A stretch of 60,000 nt of DNA, from the NCBI RefSeq assembly GCF_029227915.1, contig NC_079887.1, positions 8,744,001-8,804,000 of the forward strand, written 5' to 3'. Position 1 is the first letter of the stretch, and every line of letters begins with the position of its first letter. Positions 1 to 12,250 of the stretch are shown here, piece after piece. A program made the translations under genes and the position numbers. The DNA is from Hydractinia symbiolongicarpus. Lineage: Eukaryota > Cnidaria > Hydrozoa > Anthoathecata > Hydractiniidae. The notes beneath the pieces are model-generated. The model was not told the origin of the DNA. It made no database searches and worked only from the letters and a program-made list of their open reading frames with translations.

Positions 1-3000
1 CATGCATATCGTACAGCAGTAATTTTGTCTGATGGTTGTTTGCGGATAGTGATGTATAAACGATCTTTCTTGTGTGATGTAATGTCAAATCCAGTCCATT
101 TGTTTGATTCGTTGAACGAAATCTAAAAATTCAAGTACACAATAAAATGACTTCTAAACGCGATTATCGTAGCTTTTTGCCTATTGAGTATATAACTGGC
201 TTGGTTTTAACATTGATTTATATAATATCTATATTATTTCGGATTTCTCTAGATTATATTTAAATATGCATGATCTGAGACATATGCTTTTGGGAAACGG
301 CTATCATTCCAGGTTAATTGACCAATGTATAAAGTCATTTCTTAACAGAAAGTTTCACGTCAAATAGGTTGTTACCACTGTTCCTAAATTTGTAGAACTT
401 ACTGTGTTACCTTATTCGGGTAAATTATCTCTTAACCTACGATCTCGTTTAGTCAGTACATTTGATAAAAAGTTTTTTTAGCTTAGGGTTATCTTCAAAT
501 CAAGCGGCAGGATTGGCGACTTTTGGACAACCCTTCAAAAGTCGTTTATTGATTTAAGTGCCATAGTTGTTATGCCATCAATTACGGTAAAACCATGAGA
601 CATTTAAAGTTATTGCTTGCGAACATGTGAATCTTTCCGATTAGACTGGAAAAGCCTTCAAAACTCAGAATCCTAGTGCTGTGTTGGAATATGTCATATA
701 CTGTAATAAAGTGACCAAGTCTCGATAACTTCGGAATACCCTCCACCGTGTATACTAATTTTGATTTACAACTAAAAGATAGCTTATTAATCCGTAGGCA
801 CAAACCTATTTTTTAAATGCCTTTGTGCCCATTTTTAGATATCAATTCCTAACGTTGCCCTCACGGATAAAAATTAAACCTTGCTTTGTTCTTCCAGGTT
901 TATTTTGTCTTTTGGTTTGGTTTTTAAAGTTAAACCATTTGTAAATATATATCAAATTTGTCGTTTAAACTTTGTACTTAAGAATTGGCCGTTGTACGAC
1001 CGAAGCATACGAACTATAATTAAATATTTTAAAAAAAAGGGTTGTGGCTTTTTCTTCAGTCAAACTTTATTTGGCATTCAAAAGCTTCAAGCAAAATTTT
1101 AAAATTCGTTCAAGAACTTATGTAATTAAATTTTAAGAAGATAGTGGTATGTTAGACAACTATACAGTGTCCATGGAAATCCACTGGCTCGCCCGTCCTT
1201 TTTATACTGCATTGCGTGCGTCTCGCTACTTGCAATACAATTTTGCGTGATAGAAAGACGTGACACCTTCTGGTTGTTATATATTCGGAAAACCCCGGCC
1301 GTTTAAAACATTCTATAGAAGATGTTTTGAAAAATATAGATTTTAAAATCGTAATATCGGTAGACGCTTGTGGGTGAACATTGAGAATAATTTTACATGT
1401 TGTAAATTTTCACACCTACCTCAAATCCAACTTTGGTCCGAATTTCAATTCCACCTGTTTTCAACGTCTCTTTTTTGTATGTTATAGTTACAACACAATT
1501 TGTATCACAATTTGTTGAAAGTTTCACTTTGTCAACTACAGGACCTGTCCAATATGTTTCTTCATTGTAAGCGATATTAAGTGCACCTAACACTAGTCTG
1601 TCTGCGATGTCACTTTTGTAACGAGGGTGAATAGTATCAAATGGTGTGGCATTGTCAGGCAAGTCCATAGCGACGGCCATAAAAGTTTTGGGCTGTTTTG
1701 GGTTTGGTACATATCCATATTCTGCCGTCTGCTTCCATCTTATTATTGGGAATTTAGGATGTGGATAATCTTTGCCAATAACAGCAATCTGAAATGTTTC
1801 AATATATGCAAACCTTTTAACAAGGAATATAAAGAAAAAGTCTGGTATAAAATACTTGTCCTATGGATGGGCATATGATAATCTAGCTTTTCCAAGAACA
1901 CATAAGTCAACGAGACTAAACAAAGGGAGTAACCAAATACGTGATTGGGTGATGTACCTGCACAAATCCAAAGGGAAACATTGAGTCTGTACTTTTTCCG
2001 GTAGTTTTGTACCATTCTTTCCTCCATCCAGCAATCATAGCTGGAAAGGTGCAGTTGTATGTATCTGGATGGTCGACATTACTTTCTCCTTGATACCAAA
2101 TCACCCCGTATATAGTAGTAGTTAATAATGGATATACCATAGCGTTCCAAAGAGCTGATGGCGAATTTTGATCACTAGTAATTTAGTTTAATAATCAGAA
2201 TTTAAAATCATAACTTGTTGGCCTTAAAATGTCAAAACTTACAATTATTATATAAATAAATTCAAGGTTTGTGCTTAAAAACAATTTAAGTTTAAAATAC
2301 GGATTGAACAAGAAGGCAAATAAAAAGGAAGAAGAAAGCAGGCACTTTAAAGAAAAGACAACGTAAATAAATAATTTTGGGTTTTGGTCGCTTTCTCCTA
2401 CGAAAGAACTTTGTCCAATTTTTGATTTTGTTACAGAATCTTTATAATTCTGGTAAAATTTATAATCTTCGCAAAGACACAGGGAAATTGTTACAGAACT
2501 TCTTTAGAATTCCTAAATAAAATTTTTAACCTCTAAATTTGTTTTTATTGTAAGCAATATAGAAGCTGTTAAAAAGAGAACTTCCCTAAATAAACTGACA
2601 ACTCTGATATAAAGATTCCAAACGACTTTTTGTTGCGGTTCAATTTATCAAATTTTATTCTCATATTTTCGGTTTATATTTAATGACACCTTTGCATTCA
2701 AGTTGACATTTAAGCAACTACATACTTCTTGGACGCTTTACATTTTTTTAACATATCTGGTGACGACCAAGCTTCTATACGCGTGCCACCAAAATTAGAA
2801 GAGATTAGACCAATTGGAACATGATATTGATCAAATAAACGTCTGCCGTACATCCAGCATAATGCTGAAAATCCTGACAGTTTTTCTAAAAATAATCTCA
2901 GCGTTTGTTACATTACAATTTACTCCGAAAAATGATTCTGTTTGCTTTGTCAAGCAATACTGCTCCATCCAAACATTTCTTAAATCTACTTACTTGGTGT

Positions 3001-4653
3001 TGGTAGGCTCCATTGAAGATGAATACTCTTTATTTTCAACTCGTGTATTGTAACATTCGAAAAATATCTGCCTACTTCAAATAATCGAACTTGAGGATAG
3101 CTTTGCGCAAGATCCATTTCCTTTTCTGCTTCCATCGCCTTAATATAGAAATAAAGTTTGAGGTCAATAATAATACAATAAACTGTTTTGTCCATTTAAA
3201 CCTAGAAATACTTTTCGCGAGGTAAATATTTCTATATTTTTTGCTGTTTTTTGGGTTTACAGAAAGATTTATTTGTGACAAGGTTGCAAAAAAACAGTTT
3301 TTGTTTAACAAAAAGGTTCGATTTGGGTTTTATTGTTTTGATTTTTCAAATACATGTACAAAAAGAAAACATGTATTTATAATATTTTTTAAACGAACTA
3401 AAATCTATTACAGAAATTCGATGCCGTTTTTGCTTGTATCGCATTGTATGAGTGTTTATATTCAAAACCCAGTTATTTATGTGTGCACTATGGAACATGG
3501 ATTTAAAATGATAACATTTCTTGACTGGATGTAGTGCTTCTAATATTTTGCATAGGACGTGTTTCGAACTGATTACTTCTGACTTCCACATCTCCTGCTG
3601 TTTACTTAAATTCGTGTGATATAATTTTTAAATTTCGTTCCTTTTTGTGGTCACTTAATTTAGAAACATGAATTAGATGGACGTCGCTTTTAAGAAGAGT
3701 TAAAATGGCTGTTTTTCTGGCAGAGTGTTACGAAATTATTGATTTATTTCAACTTGATTTTAAGTCTGTATATGTAGCTATGTTTTACCTATTCTCCGGC
3801 AACATCATTTTTAAATTTATTATATCGTGCTGTTTAAGCCCTGTCGTTAAGGCTTTTTGGCAACAAATATATCTTTATAGATAGGTATTTATAATGTTTT
3901 CCTTATAAAAATTATAAGTTGAAGGTAAAATGTTTAAAAAGTTATAAATTAGAATCGCTTTTTATACTTAATTTAATAATTTGAAAAGGTTTTGTTTCCA
4001 TTTAAGTTTATTAAAACAAAAGTTCTTTGTAAGCAATGTTTACTTCAACAAAATATCTCAGCAGCGAAAATTCAAAATGTATGCTCACATGTGACGTAGG
4101 AAACACCATGTTACTCTGTCCACTACAAAACCATACATCACCAAACAAAACATCACGTAGACGAATTGATTTTCCTCTAACGTTTGATTTACAAATAATG
4201 TCATACGGTCCTCCAGCTTTATACGGTTCCAGCGCTATTTTCCATGCGATAAAACCACGTGAATCTGAAGAAGTACGGTAAGGTAAATAAGACCGAAGTG
4301 AAGTAATTTGACACTAATATCTACACTACGGGTACTTATAAGGATTTAAGAAAATGCAAAATCCAGAAAGACCACATAGATTTCTGGATTTTACATTTTC
4401 AAGCAACTATCTACCTACCTATATATGTTTTAGTGCGATAGGTTTGTTTTTTACCAGTTCTGGAATGCTTCACAGAGACACTTATGGTAGTATAAGTGTT
4501 ACTGTATCCCCACAAAAATGCGCGTTGTGGCGACCTTTGTAACACCATGTGATCTGCATAGTGATTGGCAAACCGAAATGTTGCATAATTATCACAGAGA
4601 ACGTCTGAGATTAAAAATACTAAAATAATAATACTAAAACGTAATTGTACCAT
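1..4653 (-). CDS. SIAE: Sialate O-acetylesterase (SIAE-like), 3' end cut by window edge
   Basis: SGNH-type esterase that removes O-acetyl groups from sialic acids, expected in the secretory/lysosomal lumen. Exons on the minus strand: 4419-4653, 4089-4264, 2994-3138, 2726-2885, 1958-2174, 1420-1788, 1-122 (partial). Every junction has GT/AG and matching phase, giving 474 residues before the edge. The start is followed by a hydrophobic signal peptide (MVQLRFSIIILVFLISDVLC). Visible family blocks: HMVLQ in exon 1, the nucleophile block DVWFCSGQSNM in exon 2, PQVRLF in exon 3, SSNFGGTRIEAWSS in exon 4, VIWYQGESN in exon 5, then RWKQTAEYGYVPN and the catalytic Asp/His block DTIHPR in exon 6. The last partial exon ends with TAVRYA, matching the conserved segment near the vertebrate C-terminus, so only a few tens of residues are missing. 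No break is seen. Orthology is inferred from these motifs. Confidence 0.93.
1158..1275. mobile_element. Degenerate Helitron-like terminal fragment
   Basis: This stretch inside the last esterase intron matches, with many changes, the sequence at 59806-59905: a hairpin-like block, then CGCCCGTCCTTTTTATACTGC and the motif TTTTGCGTGA. It is read as an old copy of the same non-autonomous family. The hairpin arms are decayed. Confidence 0.45.
4350..4400. repeat. 20-bp inverted repeat (hairpin) in esterase intron 1
   Basis: The arms 4350-4369 and 4381-4400 pair at 19 of 20 positions around an 11-base loop. The structure lies wholly within the first intron of the esterase gene. It may be a small foldback remnant or a short hairpin RNA source. 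Nothing in the sequence decides between these. Confidence 0.6.
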
Positions 4654-4663
4654 CGTGTACCAT
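4634..4663 (-). promoter_or_regulatory. Upstream ATG / 9-codon uORF overlapping the esterase start
   Basis: Ten bases upstream of the esterase ATG (4651-4653) a second ATG lies at 4661-4663 in another frame, within a repeated ATGGTAC sequence. It opens a 9-codon frame that ends with TAG at 4634-4636, overlapping the true start. If transcription begins upstream of it, it could lower translation. If the transcript is trimmed (for example by spliced-leader addition, known in hydrozoans), it would be absent. The downstream ATG is chosen because only it gives the signal peptide. Confidence 0.4.
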
Positions 4664-5593
4664 CAAAAATAATTCTTTTGTTTAACTGAATGATATAATT
4701 TGTTTGTTCTCTTATCTTGTACCGTATTCGCATGTGTTTGTATTTCAATGTGCATGTTGGTTTAAAAATATTTTGTAATCTGTGTTCATATAGCTACTGA
4801 TAATATTTCTTCACGTCAGAATGTTATTTGAAAACATAACATCTCAGTTAACTATAAAAATCATAAGTTTCGTCATAAATGTCATTGTCGAATGCTGATT
4901 TATAATACACCTCTCCGCTTATTATAAGGGAAACTAGCTTTAAGACCCATGAGAAATCCGCTTATAGGAAACTTTTACTTTGCGGCGTAATAACATGATT
5001 TGTTCCTTTTAAATTTACAATCTTGGCGAAAGTATGTTGGTCAGGATTGTAGATTGGTTATTTTCACTAAATTTGAACTTGTCAAATCACATTTCATTTG
5101 GTTAGATACAAACTCATCAATTGTTTCTGACTTAAGTAGGACCACATTTTCTGATTTCTAATCAATTTCTATTCGATTTCAGTTTAATACAATTTTATTG
5201 ACGCAAAGCGATATTTCATCTTTGTATAACACTATGAAAAGTTAATATACAGAGATTCCATTTCTTTATGAAAGTCCTAAAGTAAAATATAATAATGTTC
5301 AAATTTGTCAAGCTGCCTTTTTAAAACAAAAGAACATATACAAATATACATACGTGCGTGGTAAATAAGCAAATAAATAATTGTATACATAATAACCTTA
5401 TGCATAACCTTACTACATTCTACCAGAAAATATATTCTCTGCGATTTCTAACATTTATTGACGTTGTCTATCCGTTTTCACCAAAACAGTTTTTTTATCT
5501 GCATTCGACTTATGTATGTTTTCTGTCATTTCATCCAAACAAATGATTGTCCAATTTCAAGCCACATATTTTTATAGTAATCAACAACCCTGC
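4654..5593. other. Intergenic stretch, no gene seen
   Basis: AT-rich spacer between the esterase start and the stop codon of the cupin-like gene. It must hold the promoter of the former and the 3' UTR of the latter. No convincing TATA box or coding exon was found. Confidence 0.5.
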
Positions 5594-7104
5594 TCATGTT
5601 CCTTGGTGCCGTGCTCTTTTGGAACATTTTGGACACGAGGTTTTTTCAACGCTACTATTAAACTGAGCGATACTTGTGTCGAAAGTAACATCAACGGGCT
5701 TTAGAGATCCGGCTGGCTTTTCCTCTGTTGTATACATAATGACATTGTTGACAGGAGCATCGTCAGCATCGGATAGCATCGTTCTCCAAGTGCCAAGAAG
5801 ATGATCATTTGAATGTATTGTGTTAGGTGGAACGTACAAAATGTGGTTCTTCAGAATCTTGAAGGCTGAAAATATATACTGAACATGTTAAGTAAGCCCG
5901 CTATAGGGTAATCTTAACGGTACTTCAAACGTTTCATACATACGGGTTGATAGAAGAACTTTTACAGGTCTGTTTGTGTTTCATTGAAAGGTATAATAAA
6001 GCAAAAAAATCACCTGTTAAATGCAATTCATCTTTTCCAACCCACTTCCCAAGCAAAAAAAATCCTGAATCGTCATCAAGTGGACATTCCATGTGATGGA
6101 ACGCATGTTGTTCAATGCCATTGCCACCTAATGTAGCTATGACATAATCTTCATGATAGGCTGTAAGACAAAAATGAAACTTGTAAAGAATAAGAATTTT
6201 AAATAAAGAATCAGAAAGTTAGCTAAACATTATATTGTGCCAGTTATTATGTATTTTCTGTGAAACAATAAATTGCTCTCTTGGTACGAGTTTTTCTTTA
6301 TACTGAGAATTTTATTACGCCAACAAGTGACAGCGCGTCGTATGCTGTTGGTCAGTGTTTTTATGAAAACATCTGTTCATACTTATAGGCTTAAATTGAT
6401 AAATCAATAGACTCTGTCAAATACTTCAAGTTTCTACACCAATTTTTATTTATGATCTAAATTAATCTTGAAATATAAACATAATCCGCTGTCGACAAAA
6501 ATTACGACGATGAACAAAAAAATATGCTGAAGAAGAGTAGTGCCATTTTAACGCTTTCATCACCAAGCACCATTTTAGGCGCGAAATGTTGTCAAGAGTT
6601 CTGGAGTTGTTCTTAATTCAGTTAACAAAGCCATCGTATGCGTCGTATTATTGATAAAGGTAAGCAGTAAATAAAGAAATTTATTAACTTACAGTTAGAG
6701 TATTCAAAATTAACGGTACAATGTCTTTGCGTCACAGCTATTATTCTTTCTTTGCCTTCTACAAGATAAGCTTCATAATATGCTAGTAGCTGATTGGTTC
6801 CAATATCGACAGGCATGGTACCGTCCCAGTCAGATGAGCAAACTAGTTTTCCATTCTTTTCACCCTTCTTGGCTTTAATCCATTGTGCCTTTTTCAGCAC
6901 TGCATGACGAGGTATTTTTACATCCGATACTTCTTGGTACTGCGTCTGCACCAATTGGAACATGTCGTAGTCTCCTGGGAGTAAATCAGTGACGTCATTA
7001 TTGTTAGTGGATATAACAGTCATCCCAGAGCTTCCCTTTCTCCTAAAATCAATGAAAGCGGCCCATCGTTTCTTTATTATCTCTGAAATATCTTTTGCAC
7101 CCAT
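5594..7104 (-). CDS. Cupin-like protein of unknown function (three exons)
   Basis: Not recognised as a named family. Exons on the minus strand: 6693-7104, 6014-6160, 5594-5865. Phases are 1 and 1, splice sites are GTAAGT/CAG and GTGATT/CAG, and the product is 276 residues with no signal peptide. Residues 150-165 read GGNGIEQHAFHHME and residues 197-207 read YVPPNTIHSND. These resemble the two cupin motifs (HxxHH...E, then PxxxxH), so His156, His159, His160, Glu162 and His204 could bind a metal. The N-terminal half (DWDGTMPVDIGTNQLLAYYE) is also protein-like. The C-terminus ends with a basic, Cys-containing tail (SCPKCSKRARHQGT). A TATA box lies about 76 bases upstream of the ATG. The gene is in the same direction as the esterase. 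The gene model is firm; the function is open, and the cupin call is a motif inference. Confidence 0.8.
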
Positions 7105-7179
7105 ATTGTTGTTTAATTCCGTTGCTAAAGTTTTATAAGAAACCGTCTGATTCTGTCAAGTTGCAGAACTTATCTGCGC

Positions 7180-7188
7180 TTTTTATAG
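7180..7188 (-). promoter_or_regulatory. TATA box of the cupin-like gene
   Basis: On the minus strand the sequence CTATAAAAAGCG lies about 76 bases upstream of the ATG at 7104. It is the only good TATA match close to this start. Confidence 0.5.
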
Positions 7189-9589
7189 GAAACAGATAAA
7201 AGGGGTCGGTAGTGGACCTCCCAAAAATAAGGAAAGTTTGTAACCGGAAAAATTCTTCATACTAACAAACTTTAATGATATATGGGATTAAAAGTGGACG
7301 GCAATGCATGCCAATATTTAAACAACATTCTAACTGAGCATATTGATACAACATGCTGTTAATACTTGCGATCCAGCCAGAATTTACAGTGTTTTCTCTC
7401 TCTTCAATTAAACTTTCTACCTACGATCCAGCCAAAATTTACAGTGGTTTCTATCTCTTCAATTAAACTTTTTTTGTTTGACACAACAATATTGTGACAA
7501 TGTGTTGCGACATCATGTCATGTTAGCGTATCACGTTCATGCGTGTTGAACTACATGTAGAGTTAGAATTGTCCCAGTTTCTCATCCTACTTGGTTATAA
7601 CTTCTATAGCAATATATTTGAAACTTTATATTACTTCCCTCTACGGCAAATTTAGAAAAAATGGCGATATTTGTTTTTTATTGCGAGTACGTAACAATTG
7701 AGTGTTTCATCACAGAAAAGGCATCGCGCACTATTATTACTTAGATTTTTAGAGTAGCCAGCAACGTCACAAAAATATTGCAACTCAAGGAAAACACAGG
7801 TTAAATCAATTTCTATACCAGGTTTCAAAGAGAAGGACATAATTTCATTAGATGTCACTTCCACGTACATATTTGGTATTCATCTTTCAAATTTGTTGTT
7901 TTGTTTCGATATAAAGAAAACAGAGAAGTTTTTATTTATAACATTGGGAAGTTGTGACGAAGTTAAGTGGGCTGTGTCTTGTAATTTTTGACTAACCTTA
8001 GTGCATATTAGGAAATTGTAGGTAAAAGTCAGTCGATCAAAAAATCAATCAATGATAACGTTGTGCATAAAACAATTTTTTTATCAATTTTAGTCGAATG
8101 ATATCTTTCCTATCCCTCACACATTGCGGTTCTATAGTTCGTTTTGCAATGTTTGTTTATTTCAAAAAAGTTATAAATAACGTTAATGCTTGTAGAGCAA
8201 TACATCTTTGCAAATCTCCTTCTTACACAAAGATGGAAATGCTTTTGCCTTTGAACTAGGTCCAACTACTTCGTTTTTGTTTAATGAAGATGTTTGAATA
8301 GTTTAGCATTCTATCAGTAGATTTACAAGTCTATAACCGGCGGTGGTTTGCTAGAATTTTTTGTAAATTACGTGGTGGGATAAATCCTTTGATCATTTTT
8401 AGTTAGCTTCTGTTGCCATGGTGATTCATCGGTTAACAGGTGGTCTGGAAAAAGAAAGAGTGAAATTTTTCTTGTTTACCTAAAATGCCTTTATAAATAA
8501 CAGTTTTAAATTTATATTTTAGTTCTTTATGCTTCTATTAAGAAGTTTTACACATCAAAAACGTTTGAGGCAGTTTTCCTCTTCCAATCTTTATGTTCTA
8601 CCGTTTCAACCTGTTTTCGGGTTCGAAAATGTATGACGATGTCATTTTTGACCAGATGACATCATTTAAATTTCCTTATCCCAGTGGTCATTTAATGTCC
8701 TAAAAAACTTTTGCACCAAGTTTTGGAGCAACTGTCAAAGAGCTATCTAAAAATCACGACCTGAATAGAGTTAATCCTGCAAAACATTTATTGCAGTATG
8801 ATTTTTTCTCTCTAAAAAATATCACTGATTGAATTTTTATTGTCGTACTATCTTGCTTTTTAGCTGCCATGTTAATAAATAAAAAATGTCATTGAAATCT
8901 GCTGATTATAACACTTTATCAACTTAACCGTTGTAAAACACGTAGATAGAACGTAGTCAAAAACAGCCCCAAGGTGGAATCGGATTCCTAAAGTCGCGAT
9001 GAAATGTTTTCTGTAGGTTTTAGAAAGAAGATGAACTGGATCACCCAACTGCACCACGTAGAACTTTTACTTAGTCAACAATAACAGCTTAAATTTTGTA
9101 TAGCTAATTATTTTTCAGCAAAATGAAAAGTCTTTTTCAAAAACAGGCGCGTATTTTAAGTGCTGATGCATATGAAAATTGTAGTTTTATAGATGAAACA
9201 CTTGCTGTATTTTGCAACGCCTTGTATAATTCATTCCAACAGTATTTACTACATATTCGATTTTTTATTTGAGATTTGTTTAATCGATATTGCATAATTC
9301 TCGAAACGCTGAGTTTTGGTAAGGTTTTGTTACGTGATTCCATCCGACTTCCCCACATTTTACAATAATAGTCCCAACAGACATTTTGTTGATTGGCATT
9401 TTCATGAGGAAATTTCATGGATTTTAGTTACCTTTACACCAATTCTAGATAAACAAGATGCGACTTGAAAAATCTGATTTCATCAAAACAAAAGTTAAGA
9501 AAGGAAAAATCACTAAAATCAGAGAATAACTTTATTTCCAAACTAGCTTGAAAAACTGGGTATGAATATCTTAATTTAATTAATGAAGC
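7189..9589. other. Intergenic stretch, no gene recognised
   Basis: AT-rich DNA upstream of the cupin-like gene. Open frames here (for example 7652-7870 and 9137-9418, both minus) are short, have no recognisable motif and are near what AT-rich DNA gives by chance. A near-duplicate of about 35 bases (ATCCAGCCAGAATTTACAGT and variant) occurs at 7371 and 7427. Confidence 0.4.
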
Positions 9590-10400
9590 CGTTACAGTGC
9601 ACCTAAAACTTTGAGGCTAAATAACTTGGAAACGACGTGGTGACGTTAATGATTTCTCACCGCAAGGGTAACTAGGGACCACCTGAGACCAATTTGGGTA
9701 AGTTTCCTAAACATTGGGTCCCTAAATCCGTTTCGGAATAAAGGGGTTGATGACGTCATCAAAAAACCTTCAAACCCTAATATCTCTGTAACCGTTTGTC
9801 AAGGATACATGATCTTATACATTTTCTTGATCATTGTTTCAAGGTCTATACGATGAAGGTAATAGGGATATAAAATTCTGAAAATATTTTTTCGCGTTTT
9901 AACGGGTCATTGCTGAGGTCAGCAAAATTTTTAAACCCTTATATCTCCTTAGGCGTTTGTCAAAAACATACGATACTATACATTATTTTGATCAGCGTTT
10001 CAACCTCTACACATTACAGACAACAAATGACTAAATTTCACCAATTTTCTTTTTGTATATGCACTGCTGACGTCAGCAAAAAATCTAAATCAATCTATAT
10101 TTCCATTGCTCTTCTGCGTCTTAGTGGATTTTTCCACGGGCTTTATATCGACTAGTCTATATAATAATATACGCCAGTTCTGTGTCTCTGTAACAGGCAA
10201 AGTGGATGTGTTCATTTTCCTTTGATGTTGCCGAAAAATGCATGTCTAATGTGTTAAATTTTCTGACGTTACAGCGCGACGTCAATAACACTACTTTAAC
10301 GTCAATAACCTATATTAAATTGATGAAGCCATTCTTTTCTTTCTCCACAGGCCTTATCTACTAGTATACAAAATAATTACTCGTTTGGCCAAAAAATATT
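9590..10400. repeat. Diverged tandem repeat, about 155-165 bp period
   Basis: Three successive segments start with TGACGTCATC (9751), TGAGGTCAGC (9914) and TGACGTCAGC (10068). Each is followed by an A-rich run, a block like AAACCCTTATATCTCC, a GTTTGTCA block and a TTGATCA block, giving spacings of 163 and 154 bases. The sequence from 9590 to 9750 and that around 10270-10320 (further GACGTCA words) look like edges of the same array. No coding content is seen. Confidence 0.6.
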
Positions 10401-10730
10401 TAAAAAAGTGAGACCAAAATATTAATCATATTATTGCCGCTGGGAGTACGTTTTAAGAATCCCCCTCCTTCAGGATATAATTTAATTAATATATATAATC
10501 CTAGGGCCAAGGACCTTAAAGTTACTTTCGTCCTAGCAAATTATGAGGACCAAACGCGACGAGGTATTTATTTTCAATCAGTTGGTGTGAAAAAAAAATT
10601 GAATTTGAATGACCCTTTCTTTTTTAAAAGTTTATTTGTTCAACCGTATTTCTGACGTTATAGTGGAAGACGCCGAATGTTAGCTTGGATAAGAATAACA
10701 AATTAAGCTATCATTGTGCGAAGAATCTTA

Positions 10731-11019
10731 AGGGGGATTTTCACGAAACGAATTGAACGGCGAATTCGACGGCAAATTGTATCTGAGCATGCGCAGTTTT
10801 GTTTATTTTGATTTTGCATCGAAATATTCGCTTCGCTGAAAAGTAGAAACAGTTCCTACTTTTTCGCGGCTAAAGGTTTCGCAGCTAGTTTTTGACCAAT
10901 CAGAACGCGGTTAACTTATGTACACAAAGACTTTGGCGCCTTATTTAATTTGTCGTGAAAATTAAAAAGCAAATTCGCCGTCGAATTCGCCGTTCAATTC
11001 GCTTCATGAAAATCCGCCT
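10731..11019. mobile_element. 289-bp MITE with long inverted repeats (Harbinger-like)
   Basis: The left end AGGGGGATTTTCACGAAACG and the right end (reverse complement AGGCGGATTTTCATGAAGCG) extend as inverted repeats of about 50 bp that share AATTGAACGGCGAATTCGAC. Flanking TTA at 10728-10730 and 11020-11022 is a likely 3-bp target duplication, as in PIF/Harbinger elements. The middle has no ORF. The superfamily is inferred only from target-site length and the G-rich ends. Confidence 0.8.
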
Positions 11020-11022
11020 TTA

Positions 11023-12169
11023 ATCTCTGAAACGCGTTTTTATGAAAATTTATGCGTGTGCATAAGCGAGTTTATTATGTCTGCAGGTAGTTTGAAAAAA
11101 CTGTTTAACTTAATCATACTCAAGGCTTTTAATTGCACTTTTTGCATGTAAATAAATTCTGTGTTCAAATAAATCACAAATTAATGTGTGTTGTATCGTG
11201 CAAAATCGAGTAAAATGAGTGAGTAAGAAGCTTTGTAAGGACAAAACAAGATCACAATAATTGCAGCAAAAAAATTATCATAGCTAGAGGAAAGAGGAAT
11301 TTAATGAAATTGTATATCAGCACTCTTAACGAACTAGATGTAGGACAAATCGTGATCAGCCTGATGCTTGATGAGAAGCAAAAAATCGTGCCTAGAGGCA
11401 TCAGTGTTTTAGTAAATACTTTATAGATTTATTTCGTTTTTGCGGACGCTGTACTGTTATGTTTTCGTGCACAAATTTTAACACTCATTGACACACATCA
11501 TTAAACATATCAACTTTAATTTTCAGAACAAATATTCCGTTGATGAAGTGATTAAGGCTTAAATACCATAGTAACGACGCATGTGTTGTACGCACAACTG
11601 CTAATGACATAAGAGCATGCACACGACGAAATGATCTCATTCAAAGACCTCACAGTAGAACAGTGATCGTTAGCATTAGTACCCGCTGAGAAAACAATAG
11701 CTGAGCAATTATACATATGAACAAAGTAATTTCAGTTACTAGACTCGTTCGCATCAGGGATTTTCTTTGGCAGCGTCTTAGAATATCTATGAAACAGCTA
11801 TCACTCCATGCCAATTGCGAAAGTGATATAAATATATATATATATACATTTAAGAAGATATATTTAAATCGTACGTCCCACTTTAAAAAAAAATTACCTT
11901 ATCTTGTTTATATCATGCTGATTAAGTTTTTAAAGTTTTTTTAGCATTTTTTAAGTAAAATTCAAAATAAAAAAGCAAATATAAACCCATGTTTTCTTGT
12001 GTTTACAACATGCTTCCTCGTCGTCGAAAGCCGCCATTGTGTGATCAATTTTTTGTTGGGATTAGATCCAGTTTGACGTTATCTTCAGAATAGCAAAAAA
12101 AAGTTCCTTGAACATGTTGCTGCAACACCCATAAACAAACGTCGGAGAAAAAGTGAGTATAGTTATAAA
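11023..12169. other. Intergenic stretch, nothing recognised
   Basis: AT-rich DNA without a convincing exon, RNA gene or repeat. The open frame at 11717-11944 is low-complexity and probably chance. Confidence 0.4.
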
Positions 12170-12250
12170 ATGTCTTCTTGTGCTATACCTTTTTGCAAAA
12201 ATAATAATGAAAGTAGAGGTAAAACACATTCTTTTTCAGCATTGAAAAAG
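12170..12250 (+). pseudogene. Orphan THAP-type zinc-finger first exon
   Basis: The 27 codons from the ATG at 12170 read MSSCAIPFCKNNNESRGKTH followed by SFSALKK, and end at a consensus donor (AAAAAG|GTAAGT). The C-x4-C start, the hydrophobic Phe and the exon break are typical of the N-terminus of THAP DNA-binding domains, found in transcription factors and in P-element-like transposases. No following exon with the C-x2-H half of the finger was found before unrelated repeat sequence begins, so it is probably a remnant of a gene or transposon. Confidence 0.5.

Noticed and set aside
4036-4281. Plus-strand frame opposite esterase exon 2
   Set aside because: The minus strand carries the conserved SGNH block, so this is its antisense shadow.
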